This document shows positions 47,426-54,748 of a stretch of DNA of 54,748 nucleotides, piece after piece. This stretch comes from a virus. The notes under the pieces are model-generated. The model worked only from the letters and a program-made list of their open reading frames with translations, searched no databases and was not told the origin of the DNA. The translations under genes and the position numbers were made by a program. Numbering within the stretch: position 1 is the stretch's first letter; the number at the start of each line of letters is the position of its first letter. The DNA is taken from positions 1 to 54,748 of the IMG/VR virus record IMGVR_UViG_3300044798_000072; one strand, given 5' to 3'.

Positions 47426-47617
47426 ATGAAAAAGAATAAACGCTACCTAGTTTATGACACGGAATCAATGGGATGGACAATCGGAGACCCTGAATTGGTC
47501 GAGGTGAAGTGCCTTGAGATTTCAAAAAAAGGCATGGTCAAACTGCTCTATCCCATCAGTGGAATGACGCAATGGGAAAGACAGGGACGTTTCAACATAT
47601 TTGAAACGCTGGCATGA
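47426..47617 (+). CDS. Small early protein
   Basis: 63 residues, MKKNKRYLVYDTESMGWTIG and on to NIFETLA. Beta-rich. Overlaps the next short ORF by 4 bases. Not recognised. Confidence 0.45.
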   Translation: MKKNKRYLVYDTESMGWTIGDPELVEVKCLEISKKGMVKLLYPISGMTQWERQGRFNIFETLA

Positions 47618-47670
47618 AAATCCACATGCTTCACATCGGCCAAAGCCATGAAATGCCCTGTATGCGGTAA
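47614..47670 (+). pseudogene. Short repeat of the start of the gene at 48114
   Basis: MKIHMLHIGQ is the same 10-residue start as MKIHLLHIGK at 48114, followed by an early stop. A truncated duplicate. Confidence 0.4.
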
Positions 47671-47761
47671 AAACGATTGCGCCTTTATCCTATGGATACA
47701 GGGCATTAAAAAATCACGGAAAGGGAAGAAACCGACCCGACAACGAAAGGACGGCAAATGA
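47648..47761 (+). CDS. 37-residue zinc-knuckle protein
   Basis: MKCPVCGKNDCAFILWIQGI then a Lys/Arg-rich tail. CPVCGKNDC supplies three cysteines. Overlaps the next start by 4 bases. Confidence 0.4.
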   Translation: MKCPVCGKNDCAFILWIQGIKKSRKGKKPTRQRKDGK

Positions 47762-48117
47762 GCTATTGCAGATTCAGCAGCGATAATTGGAAATCCGATG
47801 TTTACGCATGGGCGGATTGTGGTGGCGGATACCGAACCGAAGTTGCGGCGAATCGGATTGTCGGTGACGTTCCACCTATTCCGCGCTTTGACAGCGTTTC
47901 AAAAGAGGAATTCATTGCCGCCATGAAGGCGCAATCCGAATTTTTGGATGACTGCAAACGCGAGAACATCGGGTTGTCCCGCGATGGCCAAGGATTCCAT
48001 GACGACACTCCCCAAGAATTGCTTGAGCGATTTTTGAGTCTGCGGGAAGAAGGCTATCATGTTCCAGATTCTGCCATCGAATGTGTCCGCGAAGAAGTGC
48101 TTGAACAAATGAAATGA
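47758..48117 (+). CDS. Conserved-type phage protein (MSYCRFSSD family)
   Basis: 119 residues. The start MSYCRFSSDNWKSDVYAWAD is a frequent N-terminus of small phage proteins that follow replication genes; function unknown. The remainder is helical and acidic. Overlaps the next gene by 4 bases. Confidence 0.55.
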   Translation: MSYCRFSSDNWKSDVYAWADCGGGYRTEVAANRIVGDVPPIPRFDSVSKEEFIAAMKAQSEFLDDCKRENIGLSRDGQGFHDDTPQELLERFLSLREEGYHVPDSAIECVREEVLEQMK

Positions 48118-48296
48118 AAATCCACCTTCTGCATATCGGCAAGACGATTCCCAAGCGGCTGTTGTCTCACGGATGGCGTGAAACTGGCCATTCAATCCAT
48201 CACGGGCATGGACTTTGGACGTTCCGGCTTGAGAAGGAAAAGGCGGCGATAAAAAACAACCAAGTAAAATACCCAGTCAGGCGCGGTCGTCTTTGA
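48114..48296 (+). CDS. Small basic protein, last early gene
   Basis: 60 residues, MKIHLLHIGKTIPKRLLSHG. Its tail overlaps the end of the convergent late gene at 48277 by 20 bases, so no terminator lies between the two units. Not recognised. Confidence 0.45.
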   Translation: MKIHLLHIGKTIPKRLLSHGWRETGHSIHHGHGLWTFRLEKEKAAIKNNQVKYPVRRGRL

Positions 48297-48708
48297 AGGC
48301 TCCCGCACCACCAATCGAGACGCCAGCAAAAATAGCATCCATCTGCAACCTCTCAAACGCAGTCGGATTCGGCTTGATGCTCTGCATCGCTTCGAGCAGC
48401 AGGCCGTTGCATTGCTGTTCGTTCAATCCGGCGAGTTGCGTTGATCCGTCAGGCAGGACAATCAAAAGCATGTTCCTGAAAGCGGAATCGTGCATGATGG
48501 TTGGCAGCGACCACCATCCGGTCGGAATCAGGTAAAGCGGCGGCCCCCACAAGACTTTTGGAATTGAAGCGAAATCGGTTGGCTGCGCGTATGGAATTCG
48601 ATAGTGAGTTCCGTCCCGCGCAACGTAATCCACTGGCTTGACCAGCTTCGACACGCTGTAATCAATGCACTGGATTGTCTCGAAATCAACCGTGTTGAAT
48701 CCAATCAT
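48277..48708 (-). CDS. DUF1353-like protein
   Basis: 143 residues. VDYVARDGTHYRIPYAQPTD, FASIPKVLWGP and WSLPTIMHDSAF match DUF1353 (TDxASIPxxLW...A-x-xHDxLY), common near phage lysis/tail genes. Last gene of the leftward unit. Function unproven. Confidence 0.65.
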   Translation of the reverse strand: MIGFNTVDFETIQCIDYSVSKLVKPVDYVARDGTHYRIPYAQPTDFASIPKVLWGPPLYLIPTGWWSLPTIMHDSAFRNMLLIVLPDGSTQLAGLNEQQCNGLLLEAMQSIKPNPTAFERLQMDAIFAGVSIGGAGAFKDDRA

Positions 48709-48781
48709 ATCCTATTTTTGGTAATAATATACCTGTTACAACATGGCCATTATCGGCCATTTGGCCCGGCGTGACCTGATT

Positions 48782-48952
48782 TCAACGGTGCTTTTTGGCT
48801 TCCCGTTTTCTAAAGTTGCCGGCCTGAAATTCAGCCAACTGTTTGTCCGATTCCGCCTTGGTGTTTGACAACACATTCCTGACGGCTCTTTTGAAGCCGT
48901 CAAACGAAACCAGCGGAATACCGTCGGCTGATTGATGTTTTTTGCCGCTCAT
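48782..48952 (-). CDS. Small basic helical protein
   Basis: 56 residues, MSGKKHQSADGIPLVSFDGF then KRAVRNVLSNTKAESDKQLA. Helical, basic C-terminus. It fits between DUF1353-like and DUF7689-like genes. Not recognised. Confidence 0.5.
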   Translation of the reverse strand: MSGKKHQSADGIPLVSFDGFKRAVRNVLSNTKAESDKQLAEFQAGNFRKREAKKHR

Positions 48953-48961
48953 CAAATCATT

Positions 48962-49531
48962 TCACCATTTTACCACAAAATTTAATAAGACTTTTAAAAA
49001 ACCCGACTTTTCTATCCTTTCCCTTCTTAAAATTTTAATTGGTTCTCCATAAGCGGGGTATCTTCCGTTTAGGCATTCAAGCGTCGTATGTTCAATAATT
49101 GCATGTCTGCCGAGTTTGCTTCGCCAGTTGCCATTTATCGTTTGTCTGGCAGCATGAGTTGGCATTCCCGCAAAAGTATGTGGCGGCGTTCCGATTCGGT
49201 CAAAATAAATAGCCACCTTTTCAAAGTTAGGTTCATCAAGCTTTTCATCGAACTCGTTATATCGTGATTTCAATGAACAAAACATCTCAATAAAAGCAGG
49301 AACGCTTTGTTCTCTAGTCACTCCGTCTGGCCAATAATACAGATAATATGGGTCTGGCCACCACCACCGCGTATTGTCGCCAGCAGCATAGGCAATACAA
49401 TTGTATCTTTTAAGCCTCCACCAGATCATCCATTTAGGCCAACTAACAATGCGATATAATTCTCTAGTTAAGCTAGGGAACAAACCCTTTTCGAGTTTTC
49501 TTGGCAAATACCTTTTAATCCAAATACCCAT
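48962..49531 (-). CDS. DUF7689-like protein
   Basis: 189 residues. YNCIAYAAGDNTRWWWPDPY, YWPDGVTREQSVPAFIEMF, KVAIYFDRIGTPPHTFAGMP and HAARQTINGNWRSKLGRHAI form the pattern NCIAxAAGDxxxWWxP...YWP...KVAxY...THAARQ...W-x-SKLG-x-x-I-x-H seen in a bacterial family of unknown function. Conserved Cys/His/Asp could form an active site. It overlaps the upstream partner gene by 17 bases. Confidence 0.55.
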   Translation of the reverse strand: MGIWIKRYLPRKLEKGLFPSLTRELYRIVSWPKWMIWWRLKRYNCIAYAAGDNTRWWWPDPYYLYYWPDGVTREQSVPAFIEMFCSLKSRYNEFDEKLDEPNFEKVAIYFDRIGTPPHTFAGMPTHAARQTINGNWRSKLGRHAIIEHTTLECLNGRYPAYGEPIKILRRERIEKSGFLKVLLNFVVKW

Positions 49532-49916
49532 TCTCTTTTCCCCATTTCAACCAAGCATCTCTCATCTTTTTTAAATTTCCCGCATCCTCTGGCTTAACTG
49601 GCGAAGCTTTTGTGAGCGCCCTTAATGCAGTAAACCAGTGATTTGTTTCCTTTTTCAAATCACGAAGAATAAATTTAATAGCCGGTTGCCCCATTCCTAT
49701 AATATCCAAGTAGTCGGGATGCATGACAATTGCGGAGATCGCAGATTGAAATTTTGTTTCATTTTTCCATCTCTTTGACTTCTGATTAAATTCTGTTTCC
49801 AACTGCGAAATATCAACGGAACCTGCTGGTGCGGCAAATTTCAAGGCGGCATCCGCGTCAGCAAAAAATTCAGTGGCCTCTTTCAGCGTCTTTGGAAACT
49901 CGTTGTTTTCTTTCAT
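49515..49916 (-). CDS. HEAT-like partner protein with a transposase-like N-terminus
   Basis: 133 residues. Residues 1-27 (NNEFPKTLKEATEFFADADA) resemble the start of IS1595 transposases (compare NNEFPQTLVAAIRHFSDPQV at 34585). The rest (IVMHPDYLDIIGMGQPAIKF, ILRDLKKETNHWFTALRALT, KMRDAWLKWGKENGYLD) matches a small bacterial family often found next to DUF7689-like genes. Has its own promoter just upstream. Confidence 0.55.
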   Translation of the reverse strand: MKENNEFPKTLKEATEFFADADAALKFAAPAGSVDISQLETEFNQKSKRWKNETKFQSAISAIVMHPDYLDIIGMGQPAIKFILRDLKKETNHWFTALRALTKASPVKPEDAGNLKKMRDAWLKWGKENGYLD

Positions 49917-49922
49917 GCCACA

Positions 49923-49950
49923 AATTTAACACAAATCATTGTTGTGTCAA
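49923..49950 (-). promoter_or_regulatory. Sigma70-like promoter for the two-gene module
   Basis: On the minus strand: TTGACA (49945-49950), 16-base spacer, TAAATT (49923-49928), ATG at 49916, 6 bases downstream. Nearly leaderless. Confidence 0.5.
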
Positions 49951-50113
49951 GTATATTATTACCCTATTTTTCCATTCGATTATCGTGTTGAGGATAAACC
50001 ACCCAACCACAACCGAGCCGAAGATGATTAGGAATATGGCCATATTAAAAACCGGGGCTTTTTCCTCCTTGTTACACAGTAATGTTATACGAAGTGTGCC
50101 CCGGCGATGGAGA

Positions 50114-50704
50114 TTAAAAGCTGAATCTCAGGAGCGGCCCAACATTGGCTTGATTCCAATTCTTGCCACCCATGATGCAATGTTCATAATCACCAACAAT
50201 GCCAACTGTCAGGGATTTCTTGCCCCATATCCAAGTGTGGAAGTTGATTAAACCACCCGGCCCGGCGCTTCCATAAAGCGATGACTTTCCTAAGCCGGTC
50301 GAGGCTTCGAGAAACTCGGTTACACGCACCCCCAATATGGTTTGAGAGACTTGCAGCTGGGCCTGAACTCCCGCCGTGATTTGCATTCCGTTCATTTCCT
50401 CAGCCCTGACACCTGCCCAAAAGTTAGGCGTTACGGCGTAGAGAACCGCACCACCATACCCCCACTTCTTGTCCGTGAGGTCGTATGAGATATACGGGAT
50501 TGCAGCCCAATTTGTTTGGCCACCAAGGTCAACATTTGTTCCGCTGGATGACGTTAGCGCCGTCCAGATTTCGCTCAACCCACCAAAAAGGGACGGAGCA
50601 GCATTTGTCGAGGGCGCATTGGTTTGCGCTTGAACTGTGAATGCGGCCAGCGCGGCCAGTGCAACTACTAATTTGCTACTAAATTTCCAACTATTAGTTT
50701 TCAT
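50114..50704 (-). CDS. Outer-membrane-type beta-barrel protein
   Basis: 196 residues. Signal peptide MKTNSWKFSSKLVVALAALA ending AQA. Then alternating strands (AAIPYISYDLTDKKWGYGGA, FWAGVRAEEMNGMQITAGVQ, SLTVGIVGDYEHCIMGG) and a C-terminal VGPLLRFSF with terminal Phe, the BAM insertion signal. A small barrel in the outer membrane, perhaps altering host surface during infection. Implies a Gram-negative host. Confidence 0.65.
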   Translation of the reverse strand: MKTNSWKFSSKLVVALAALAAFTVQAQTNAPSTNAAPSLFGGLSEIWTALTSSSGTNVDLGGQTNWAAIPYISYDLTDKKWGYGGAVLYAVTPNFWAGVRAEEMNGMQITAGVQAQLQVSQTILGVRVTEFLEASTGLGKSSLYGSAGPGGLINFHTWIWGKKSLTVGIVGDYEHCIMGGKNWNQANVGPLLRFSF

Positions 50705-50749
50705 AGAATTAAAGGTTACTGCGTTTTCGTTTAATTTGCCAGCGTGAAA

Positions 50750-51040
50750 TTAAAGGATGGGCGGTGGCGGATTGGTTGGCGCGGCTGCCAGCGGAGCGGC
50801 AGAGGCATCCGGCCCAATAAGGTTGATTTTGTCAATTGCAACGGCATTCTTTTCAGAGTTGGCGGCATCGCCAGCAGAAATAAACCCAATGCCACCGAGA
50901 ATGGACATTATGGTTGCGCCACAGTCCACTTCTGTCAGCGCATGGTGCATCAGGGCATAGACAAGATGAACGAGTCCAAGCACAATCATTCCAACTCCAA
51001 CGCAGGATGTTTTCCAATGAGAGAATAGTTTTTGAATCAT
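50750..51040 (-). CDS. Putative holin
   Basis: 96 residues from MIQKLFSHWKTSCVGVGMIV. Hydrophobic segment about residues 13-33 (VGVGMIVLGLVHLVYALMHH) and a second weaker one (ATIMSILGGIGFISAGDAAN). C-terminal Pro-rich tail. Size, two membrane segments and position beside a membrane-coiled-coil gene suit a holin. Confidence 0.5.
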   Translation of the reverse strand: MIQKLFSHWKTSCVGVGMIVLGLVHLVYALMHHALTEVDCGATIMSILGGIGFISAGDAANSEKNAVAIDKINLIGPDASAAPLAAAPTNPPPPIL

Positions 51041-51044
51041 AATT

Positions 51045-51416
51045 TCAATTTGGTTTGTTTTTCTTGCCAAGTTCGTCCAACAGCATTCGCAGATTTTGTG
51101 CATGGCCTTCAGCCAATTCCCTGACCAGCTTCGAGTTGTTGTCGGCCAGTTCCTTCGTCACCAATGCGTTGCTGGAAATGCGGTGTTCGGTTGCCAGTCG
51201 CTCGCCTTCCACCATCTTCAACATCGTTTGGCTGTTTTCTTTCGACTGGCGATATAAAAAATAAACGCAGATGACACACACCGCGCCGAGAATTGTCGTC
51301 AATGGCCAGTGTGCCAAGGCATTTAATGTGCCGGGGTCAGTGGGCAATCCGCCTTCGATGCTCGCTCCCATCCCTGTAAAAGCTGCCAGAAACGATAAAT
51401 ACTTCATTTTATCCAT
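51045..51416 (-). CDS. Membrane-anchored coiled-coil protein, spanin- or holin-associated
   Basis: 123 residues. N-terminal helix, transmembrane segment about residues 37-55 (WPLTTILGAVCVICVYFLYR), then a long coiled coil (KENSQTMLKMVEGERLATEH; LVRELAEGHAQNLRMLLDEL). One membrane segment plus periplasmic or cytoplasmic coil is typical of i-spanins or Rz-like proteins. A lipoprotein partner follows at 51530-51961. Confidence 0.5.
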   Translation of the reverse strand: MDKMKYLSFLAAFTGMGASIEGGLPTDPGTLNALAHWPLTTILGAVCVICVYFLYRQSKENSQTMLKMVEGERLATEHRISSNALVTKELADNNSKLVRELAEGHAQNLRMLLDELGKKNKPN

Positions 51417-51529
51417 TCACCCTTTCGTTGAGGCTGATGGCGATGAACAGTTGGAGGGTGCGGGTCATGTGCTGGTCAGTTGTTCAATTGCACAACGCTC
51501 GACGGCGGCTCTTTTTGGAGTAAAAGTTT
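51417..51529. other. Short gap with peptide-size frames
   Basis: A minus frame 51409-51468 encodes MTRTLQLFIAISLNERVNG, whose first five residues and DNA context (GTGCGGGTCAT) repeat the start of the next gene (MTRTLTIF). This looks like a small duplicated 5' end. Confidence 0.3.
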
Positions 51530-51961
51530 TCATGGCTGGTAGATCCTTTTTTTCGAAGGAGTGGTCAGCGCATAGCCGGAGATCATGTTTGAGACCGAAT
51601 TGCTGGCGCGCACGGCGAAGAAACCCCTCTGGCCGTTAGTCACGGTGAAGGTGTAGCCGTTCGTTCTCACAATCGCAACAACCGGCCAGTTGGTGGGAGC
51701 GCCAGGCAACAAGTTAATATTTGACTGTACCCAAAACGTGGTGTTGGAATCGGTCGGGTAATCCCAAACGAAAACCTTTTTGGAAAACTGATACGCCGGG
51801 CGGGGCGGATGACTTTGCTGCATCAACGCGAATGACTGCTTGGCGTTGACTGGCGCGGACTTCTTGACTGCCTTGGGTGGTGTCAGGCTTGTCGCGCCAA
51901 TGGCCTGCGTCACGCAGCCGGCGAGCAGCAGCAAACAGAAAATGGTGAGCGTGCGGGTCAT
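51530..51961 (-). CDS. Lipoprotein with beta-rich body
   Basis: 143 residues. MTRTLTIFCLLLLAGCVTQA has a lipobox LAGC. Mature part is beta-rich and Asn/Thr-rich (NWPVVAIVRTNGYTFTVTNG, FFAVRASNSVSNMISGY). Could be an o-spanin-type partner or a surface lipoprotein. Its style matches fibre proteins here and Verrucomicrobiota exported proteins. Confidence 0.55.
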   Translation of the reverse strand: MTRTLTIFCLLLLAGCVTQAIGATSLTPPKAVKKSAPVNAKQSFALMQQSHPPRPAYQFSKKVFVWDYPTDSNTTFWVQSNINLLPGAPTNWPVVAIVRTNGYTFTVTNGQRGFFAVRASNSVSNMISGYALTTPSKKRIYQP

Positions 51962-51964
51962 GGG

Positions 51965-52291
51965 TCAATGATTCCGTATATACACGACATCCCCCCACCA
52001 AACTCCGCTGTTGGTTGTGACCTGCGATGTGCTGGTAAAAGCATTGGCCCAGTTGGTTCCCCCGCCGGTTCCTTTGGCGTTGGCATCAATGTACCACTTC
52101 CGGAAAACGCGCTTCCAGCCGGGAGGTCGCATGGCCAAAGCATCAACCCGATTGGTTCCTACCAGATAAATGACCATTCCGGTTGAATTGGTTCTCACCG
52201 GGGTGACTGGAAGCGGCCCACTTGGAGCCGTGAACTCTGCCGCTAAAACAGCAAACCCAAGGAGCGTGAAAGAAAGAATCGTTTTTTTCAT
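51965..52291 (-). CDS. Exported small protein with start of a beta-helix motif
   Basis: 108 residues. Signal peptide MKKTILSFTLLGFAVLAAEF. The C-terminal WYIDANAKGTGGGTNWANAF TSTSQV resembles the opening of right-handed beta-helix domains (YVDAxxGxDxxxGxSWAxAFxTIQxA), which normally continue for hundreds of residues, but this protein stops at IRNH. Probably a truncated relative of a fibre or lyase. Confidence 0.5.
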   Translation of the reverse strand: MKKTILSFTLLGFAVLAAEFTAPSGPLPVTPVRTNSTGMVIYLVGTNRVDALAMRPPGWKRVFRKWYIDANAKGTGGGTNWANAFTSTSQVTTNSGVWWGDVVYIRNH

Positions 52292-52309
52292 GGTGATATT
52301 TGGTTGGGG

Positions 52310-54532
52310 TCATTGATTGGTTGTCCAAGTTACAGCGCCAGAAACGCCGATGTGCGGATAGATTGGCCAATTTGTGACGGATAAAGTTGCAGCATTAATG
52401 TTTGTCAGCCCGGAACCGTTGCCGGTGAAGGTGCCGGTGAATGCCCCTGTGTAATTTGTGCTGCTTCCATCCCAGACATAATCCGGTTTTGGAATCTGCG
52501 TATACACCCCGGCAGCCGTCAAAGAATAATTGGTCATCGGCACCATGCCGGATCCTGACCGATTTGCTACATTGTAAACACGAAGCGGTTCGGCAGATAT
52601 AAATACCATAGGACGCCCGACGGTTTCAAAAGTAACCTGACTCAACTCGTTGGTCGCGTAAATAGCCGCTGAACCATCAACACAAATCCCTGACAGGCCA
52701 CCAAAAAAGTGCAGATTGTGAAACCCACAGTTGCCGCCGTTGTTGAGTATCATTCCTGCGCCTGAAAACATTTCCAGCGCCGTAGGCGGACGCAAAACAA
52801 ATGAAGGAAAGCTGGTAGAGTCGTTGGTTGTCCATGAGTTTGTGAACACTCCCGAAGTAATCTGAGAAGCGGCTACAACGTGAAGGTTTGCCATTTGGAT
52901 GTGTTCGGTGTTCGCAAATATATTAACTGCGGCACCCTCTAAGTATCCATCGTGAACGTCAACATATCCAGCCTGAGAACCATCAACCATTAACCCAAGC
53001 ATTCCTGGTGGCGTTAAAGTTGGGATGACCCCTTGAACAATGGTTCCATTAGTAATATATCCATACCAACCGATGAAGAAATCATGCAGCGTTGTTGTCT
53101 GTGGCAACCCATCCAAACAAACAGCAACCGATTTCGCTCCAACATTCGAGAAGCAAAGCGCCATGTTCCCAGCCTCCCAATGTGCACGAGGCATAGTGAG
53201 ACTCGTGCCGTACTGACTGGCAATGCAAAGCACGTTGCTGTCGCCGATAATGGTAGTTGTCGGGAAACCAGAACCGTTTAACACAAAATTGAATGGGATA
53301 TGGTCAGGGATGAAGTATCCAGCAGGATTGTAGAACACTCCCGGCCCCAACTCAAAGCGTCCACCACAAGAACGGTTCAAATTCCAACAGACAAAAACAT
53401 CGTGATAACCGGACAGTTTTGTGACTGTCGGTGGCGTAGTCATTCCGACTGGCAAGGCATTAATCTGTGTCCACGGGCCGGTTATCTGGTCAGCCCCAAA
53501 GAAGTTTGTCATGCTATCCGGGGTATCAGATATAGTGAACTTCGGCGAAGCGCTAAGGTTAAATGCAATACAATAGCCATTTGAACTTATCAGGGTCACC
53601 CAGGGGTTTCCGGTGCCGGGAGTCCCGAAAGCATCGGAGTCACTTGATAGATAATAATTCGTGTTGAGCGGAGCATATCCGCAGCCAGTAATTGAGACGC
53701 CGAAGTTCGCGTTGGAAGTAATCCAGCCGGTTGTGTTGTTTGAACTAACAACATCGGAAGATGAAAACTGCTGCGAGTCCAACCACGCCGCAAGCAAAGA
53801 ACCGCCAGCGTAATTTGTGGGGTGCCAGATACCCGTCGGCGATTTCCAGCCATTGGTCAAGACCAAGTAGTAGCCCAACCCAACATCATTCGTCGCCTGT
53901 GTCGCGGTGGTGGCGGAACCGGCTGCGGTCGCATAAGGCGAGTTTGTCACGTCTATATTCGTTACCCCCGTCACTGAGAAATTGCTTGATAAATGATAAA
54001 TCAGGCCATTCGCGCCGTTTGTGCCATTCGTTCCCGGCGTTCCCGTTATCCCCGCCGCGCCGGGGATCAGGTAGTGGATTTCGCCGGGGCTTTTTAACCG
54101 GATATATCCATCGGTATTAGACGGAGAACTGGCATCGGTGAACAGGGCTGCTTTGCCAGCGGGCACATCAAAAGAAGGCACTGATACGGGACTCTGAAAA
54201 CGCACCCCACTTCCGGGATTATTGCTCTCTTGCATCTGGTTGGTGTAAATCCCAATAACTCCATAATCCAATTCAGCAACCCCAGTATTTGTGCAATGAA
54301 AAAGGGCGCTGAGATTTTGAATCGTGACCAATACCCCGACATTATTTGTCCACGGCGTATTCAAAACAAACGCTGTCGAGATATTAGTGGCAACCGTGTT
54401 GGTAATCAGGGACAGAACGTGGGCGTCAGCCATTGCTGGCGTGTTTGTCGTGTAGGCGTTTTGAAGAACCGTGTTGGCCCCCGCAAAACAAAACATGGGC
54501 AGAAACAGCAGCGAGAATAAAAGTTTTTTCAT
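52310..54532 (-). CDS. Tail fibre/spike protein copy B, complete
   Basis: 740 residues from MKKLLFSLLFLPMFCFAGAN (start chosen for ATGA overlap with the upstream stop). Domains: signal-like N-terminus; Asn/Thr-rich beta region; a short Gly-X-Y run (GTPGTNGTNGANG); a long beta-helix-like body (residues about 250-650); C-terminal FTGTFTGNGSGLTNINAATL, a motif typical of Verrucomicrobiota exported proteins. The first 330 residues are nearly the same as copy A. Likely the receptor-binding fibre or spike. Confidence 0.7.
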   Translation of the reverse strand: MKKLLFSLLFLPMFCFAGANTVLQNAYTTNTPAMADAHVLSLITNTVATNISTAFVLNTPWTNNVGVLVTIQNLSALFHCTNTGVAELDYGVIGIYTNQMQESNNPGSGVRFQSPVSVPSFDVPAGKAALFTDASSPSNTDGYIRLKSPGEIHYLIPGAAGITGTPGTNGTNGANGLIYHLSSNFSVTGVTNIDVTNSPYATAAGSATTATQATNDVGLGYYLVLTNGWKSPTGIWHPTNYAGGSLLAAWLDSQQFSSSDVVSSNNTTGWITSNANFGVSITGCGYAPLNTNYYLSSDSDAFGTPGTGNPWVTLISSNGYCIAFNLSASPKFTISDTPDSMTNFFGADQITGPWTQINALPVGMTTPPTVTKLSGYHDVFVCWNLNRSCGGRFELGPGVFYNPAGYFIPDHIPFNFVLNGSGFPTTTIIGDSNVLCIASQYGTSLTMPRAHWEAGNMALCFSNVGAKSVAVCLDGLPQTTTLHDFFIGWYGYITNGTIVQGVIPTLTPPGMLGLMVDGSQAGYVDVHDGYLEGAAVNIFANTEHIQMANLHVVAASQITSGVFTNSWTTNDSTSFPSFVLRPPTALEMFSGAGMILNNGGNCGFHNLHFFGGLSGICVDGSAAIYATNELSQVTFETVGRPMVFISAEPLRVYNVANRSGSGMVPMTNYSLTAAGVYTQIPKPDYVWDGSSTNYTGAFTGTFTGNGSGLTNINAATLSVTNWPIYPHIGVSGAVTWTTNQ

Positions 54533-54748
54533 ACAATTTGACTCCATCCGTTGACGTATCCCCATACGATTTTGTTTACATCAATCACAACACTGGCCAG
54601 ATTAGGCGGATTTAATATCGGTGGCCCGGCATAATTTATTGAATCTGGCGCTCCTTCCACTCCCGTGCCGCCATTGCTTGCCCCATACAGGACGCAGAGC
54701 ATTATGTCGCGCGGTGAAAGTCTGTCGTATCCGGCGGCAATGGCATCG
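54529..54748 (-). CDS. Repeat-domain adaptor-like protein, C-terminal part (cut by window edge)
   Basis: 72 residues seen: DAIAAGYDRLSPRDIMLCVL ... KIVWGYVNGWSQIV. The first 20 match the helical repeat of 1076-1339 and 1342-1893 (compare AVANGFDRLTDK). It overlaps fibre copy B by ATGA, as 1076-1339 precedes copy A. The start lies beyond the window. Confidence 0.65.
   Translation of the reverse strand, partial: DAIAAGYDRLSPRDIMLCVLYGASNGGTGVEGAPDSINYAGPPILNPPNLASVVIDVNKIVWGYVNGWSQIV

Noticed and set aside
1-54748. Direct end-to-end closure of the contig
   Set aside because: The fibre A frame happens to stay open across the joint, but would fuse fibre A to the adaptor-like gene without its start. 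A missing stretch between the ends is more likely.
1-54748. CRISPR array, tRNA genes or an integrase
   Set aside because: No regular spaced direct repeats, cloverleaf or tyrosine/serine recombinase motif was seen by eye; a tRNA scan would be needed to be certain.

Overview
The window is most of the genome of a tailed double-stranded DNA phage with a podovirus-like (short-tailed) virion. Evidence for this is a P22/T7-style 760-residue portal, a coiled-coil scaffold, a capsid protein, a long nozzle-like protein, Gln-rich and very large internal virion proteins, a large terminase, and a DnaB helicase with its loader. No chromosomal housekeeping genes are present. The host is inferred to be Gram-negative: the phage encodes an outer-membrane-type beta-barrel and two lipobox lipoproteins. 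The Asn/Thr-rich secreted fibre proteins with a GNGSGLTNI motif resemble proteins of Verrucomicrobiota. That host guess comes from style and is not proven.

Layout. Positions 1-26664 (minus strand) carry the late operon: portal, GroES-like chaperonin, scaffold, a glycosylation island, capsid, several small Cys-rich proteins, tail/ejection proteins, and the first part of a tail fibre that runs off the left edge. Terminase (26740-28521) diverges from it. Positions 28522-29763 are a mostly non-coding hub with structured-RNA-like repeats, a G-quadruplex motif and a divergent promoter region. Positions 29764-48296 (plus strand) are the early region: many small genes, a proteasome-beta-like Ntn hydrolase, a damaged IS1595-type transposase, an exonuclease, replication initiator, DnaB and RusA. 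Positions 48277-54748 (minus strand) carry host-lysis/surface genes, a two-gene accessory module and a second, nearly identical fibre gene. The two fibre copies lie at the two ends, and all late genes become one leftward unit if the ends are joined. The genome is therefore probably circular or circularly permuted, and the contig stopped in this repeat.

The most unusual region is 37113-41813. It is a run of eleven short gene units separated by attC-like sites, i.e. an integron-style gene-cassette array embedded between phage early genes, with no integron integrase in the window. In ten of eleven units the bases after the GTTRRRY-type junction are the exact reverse complement of the RYYYAAC-type end on the other side of the same unit (6-13 bases, a different sequence in each), as expected for cassettes that once closed into circles. 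The sites fold as imperfect stems with unpaired extra bases. Site polarity, judged by the extra bases and the AACAA/CGTT spacers, is opposite to the ORFs. Cargo includes Lar-like zinc ribbons, a DUF551-like domain, a PP-loop (PAPS-reductase-like) protein, an MT-A70 methyltransferase fragment and a LuxR-type helix-turn-helix protein. Several ORFs start in the loop of the preceding site and read through the recombination point.

All assignments were made by reading the sequence; no database or folding program was used.
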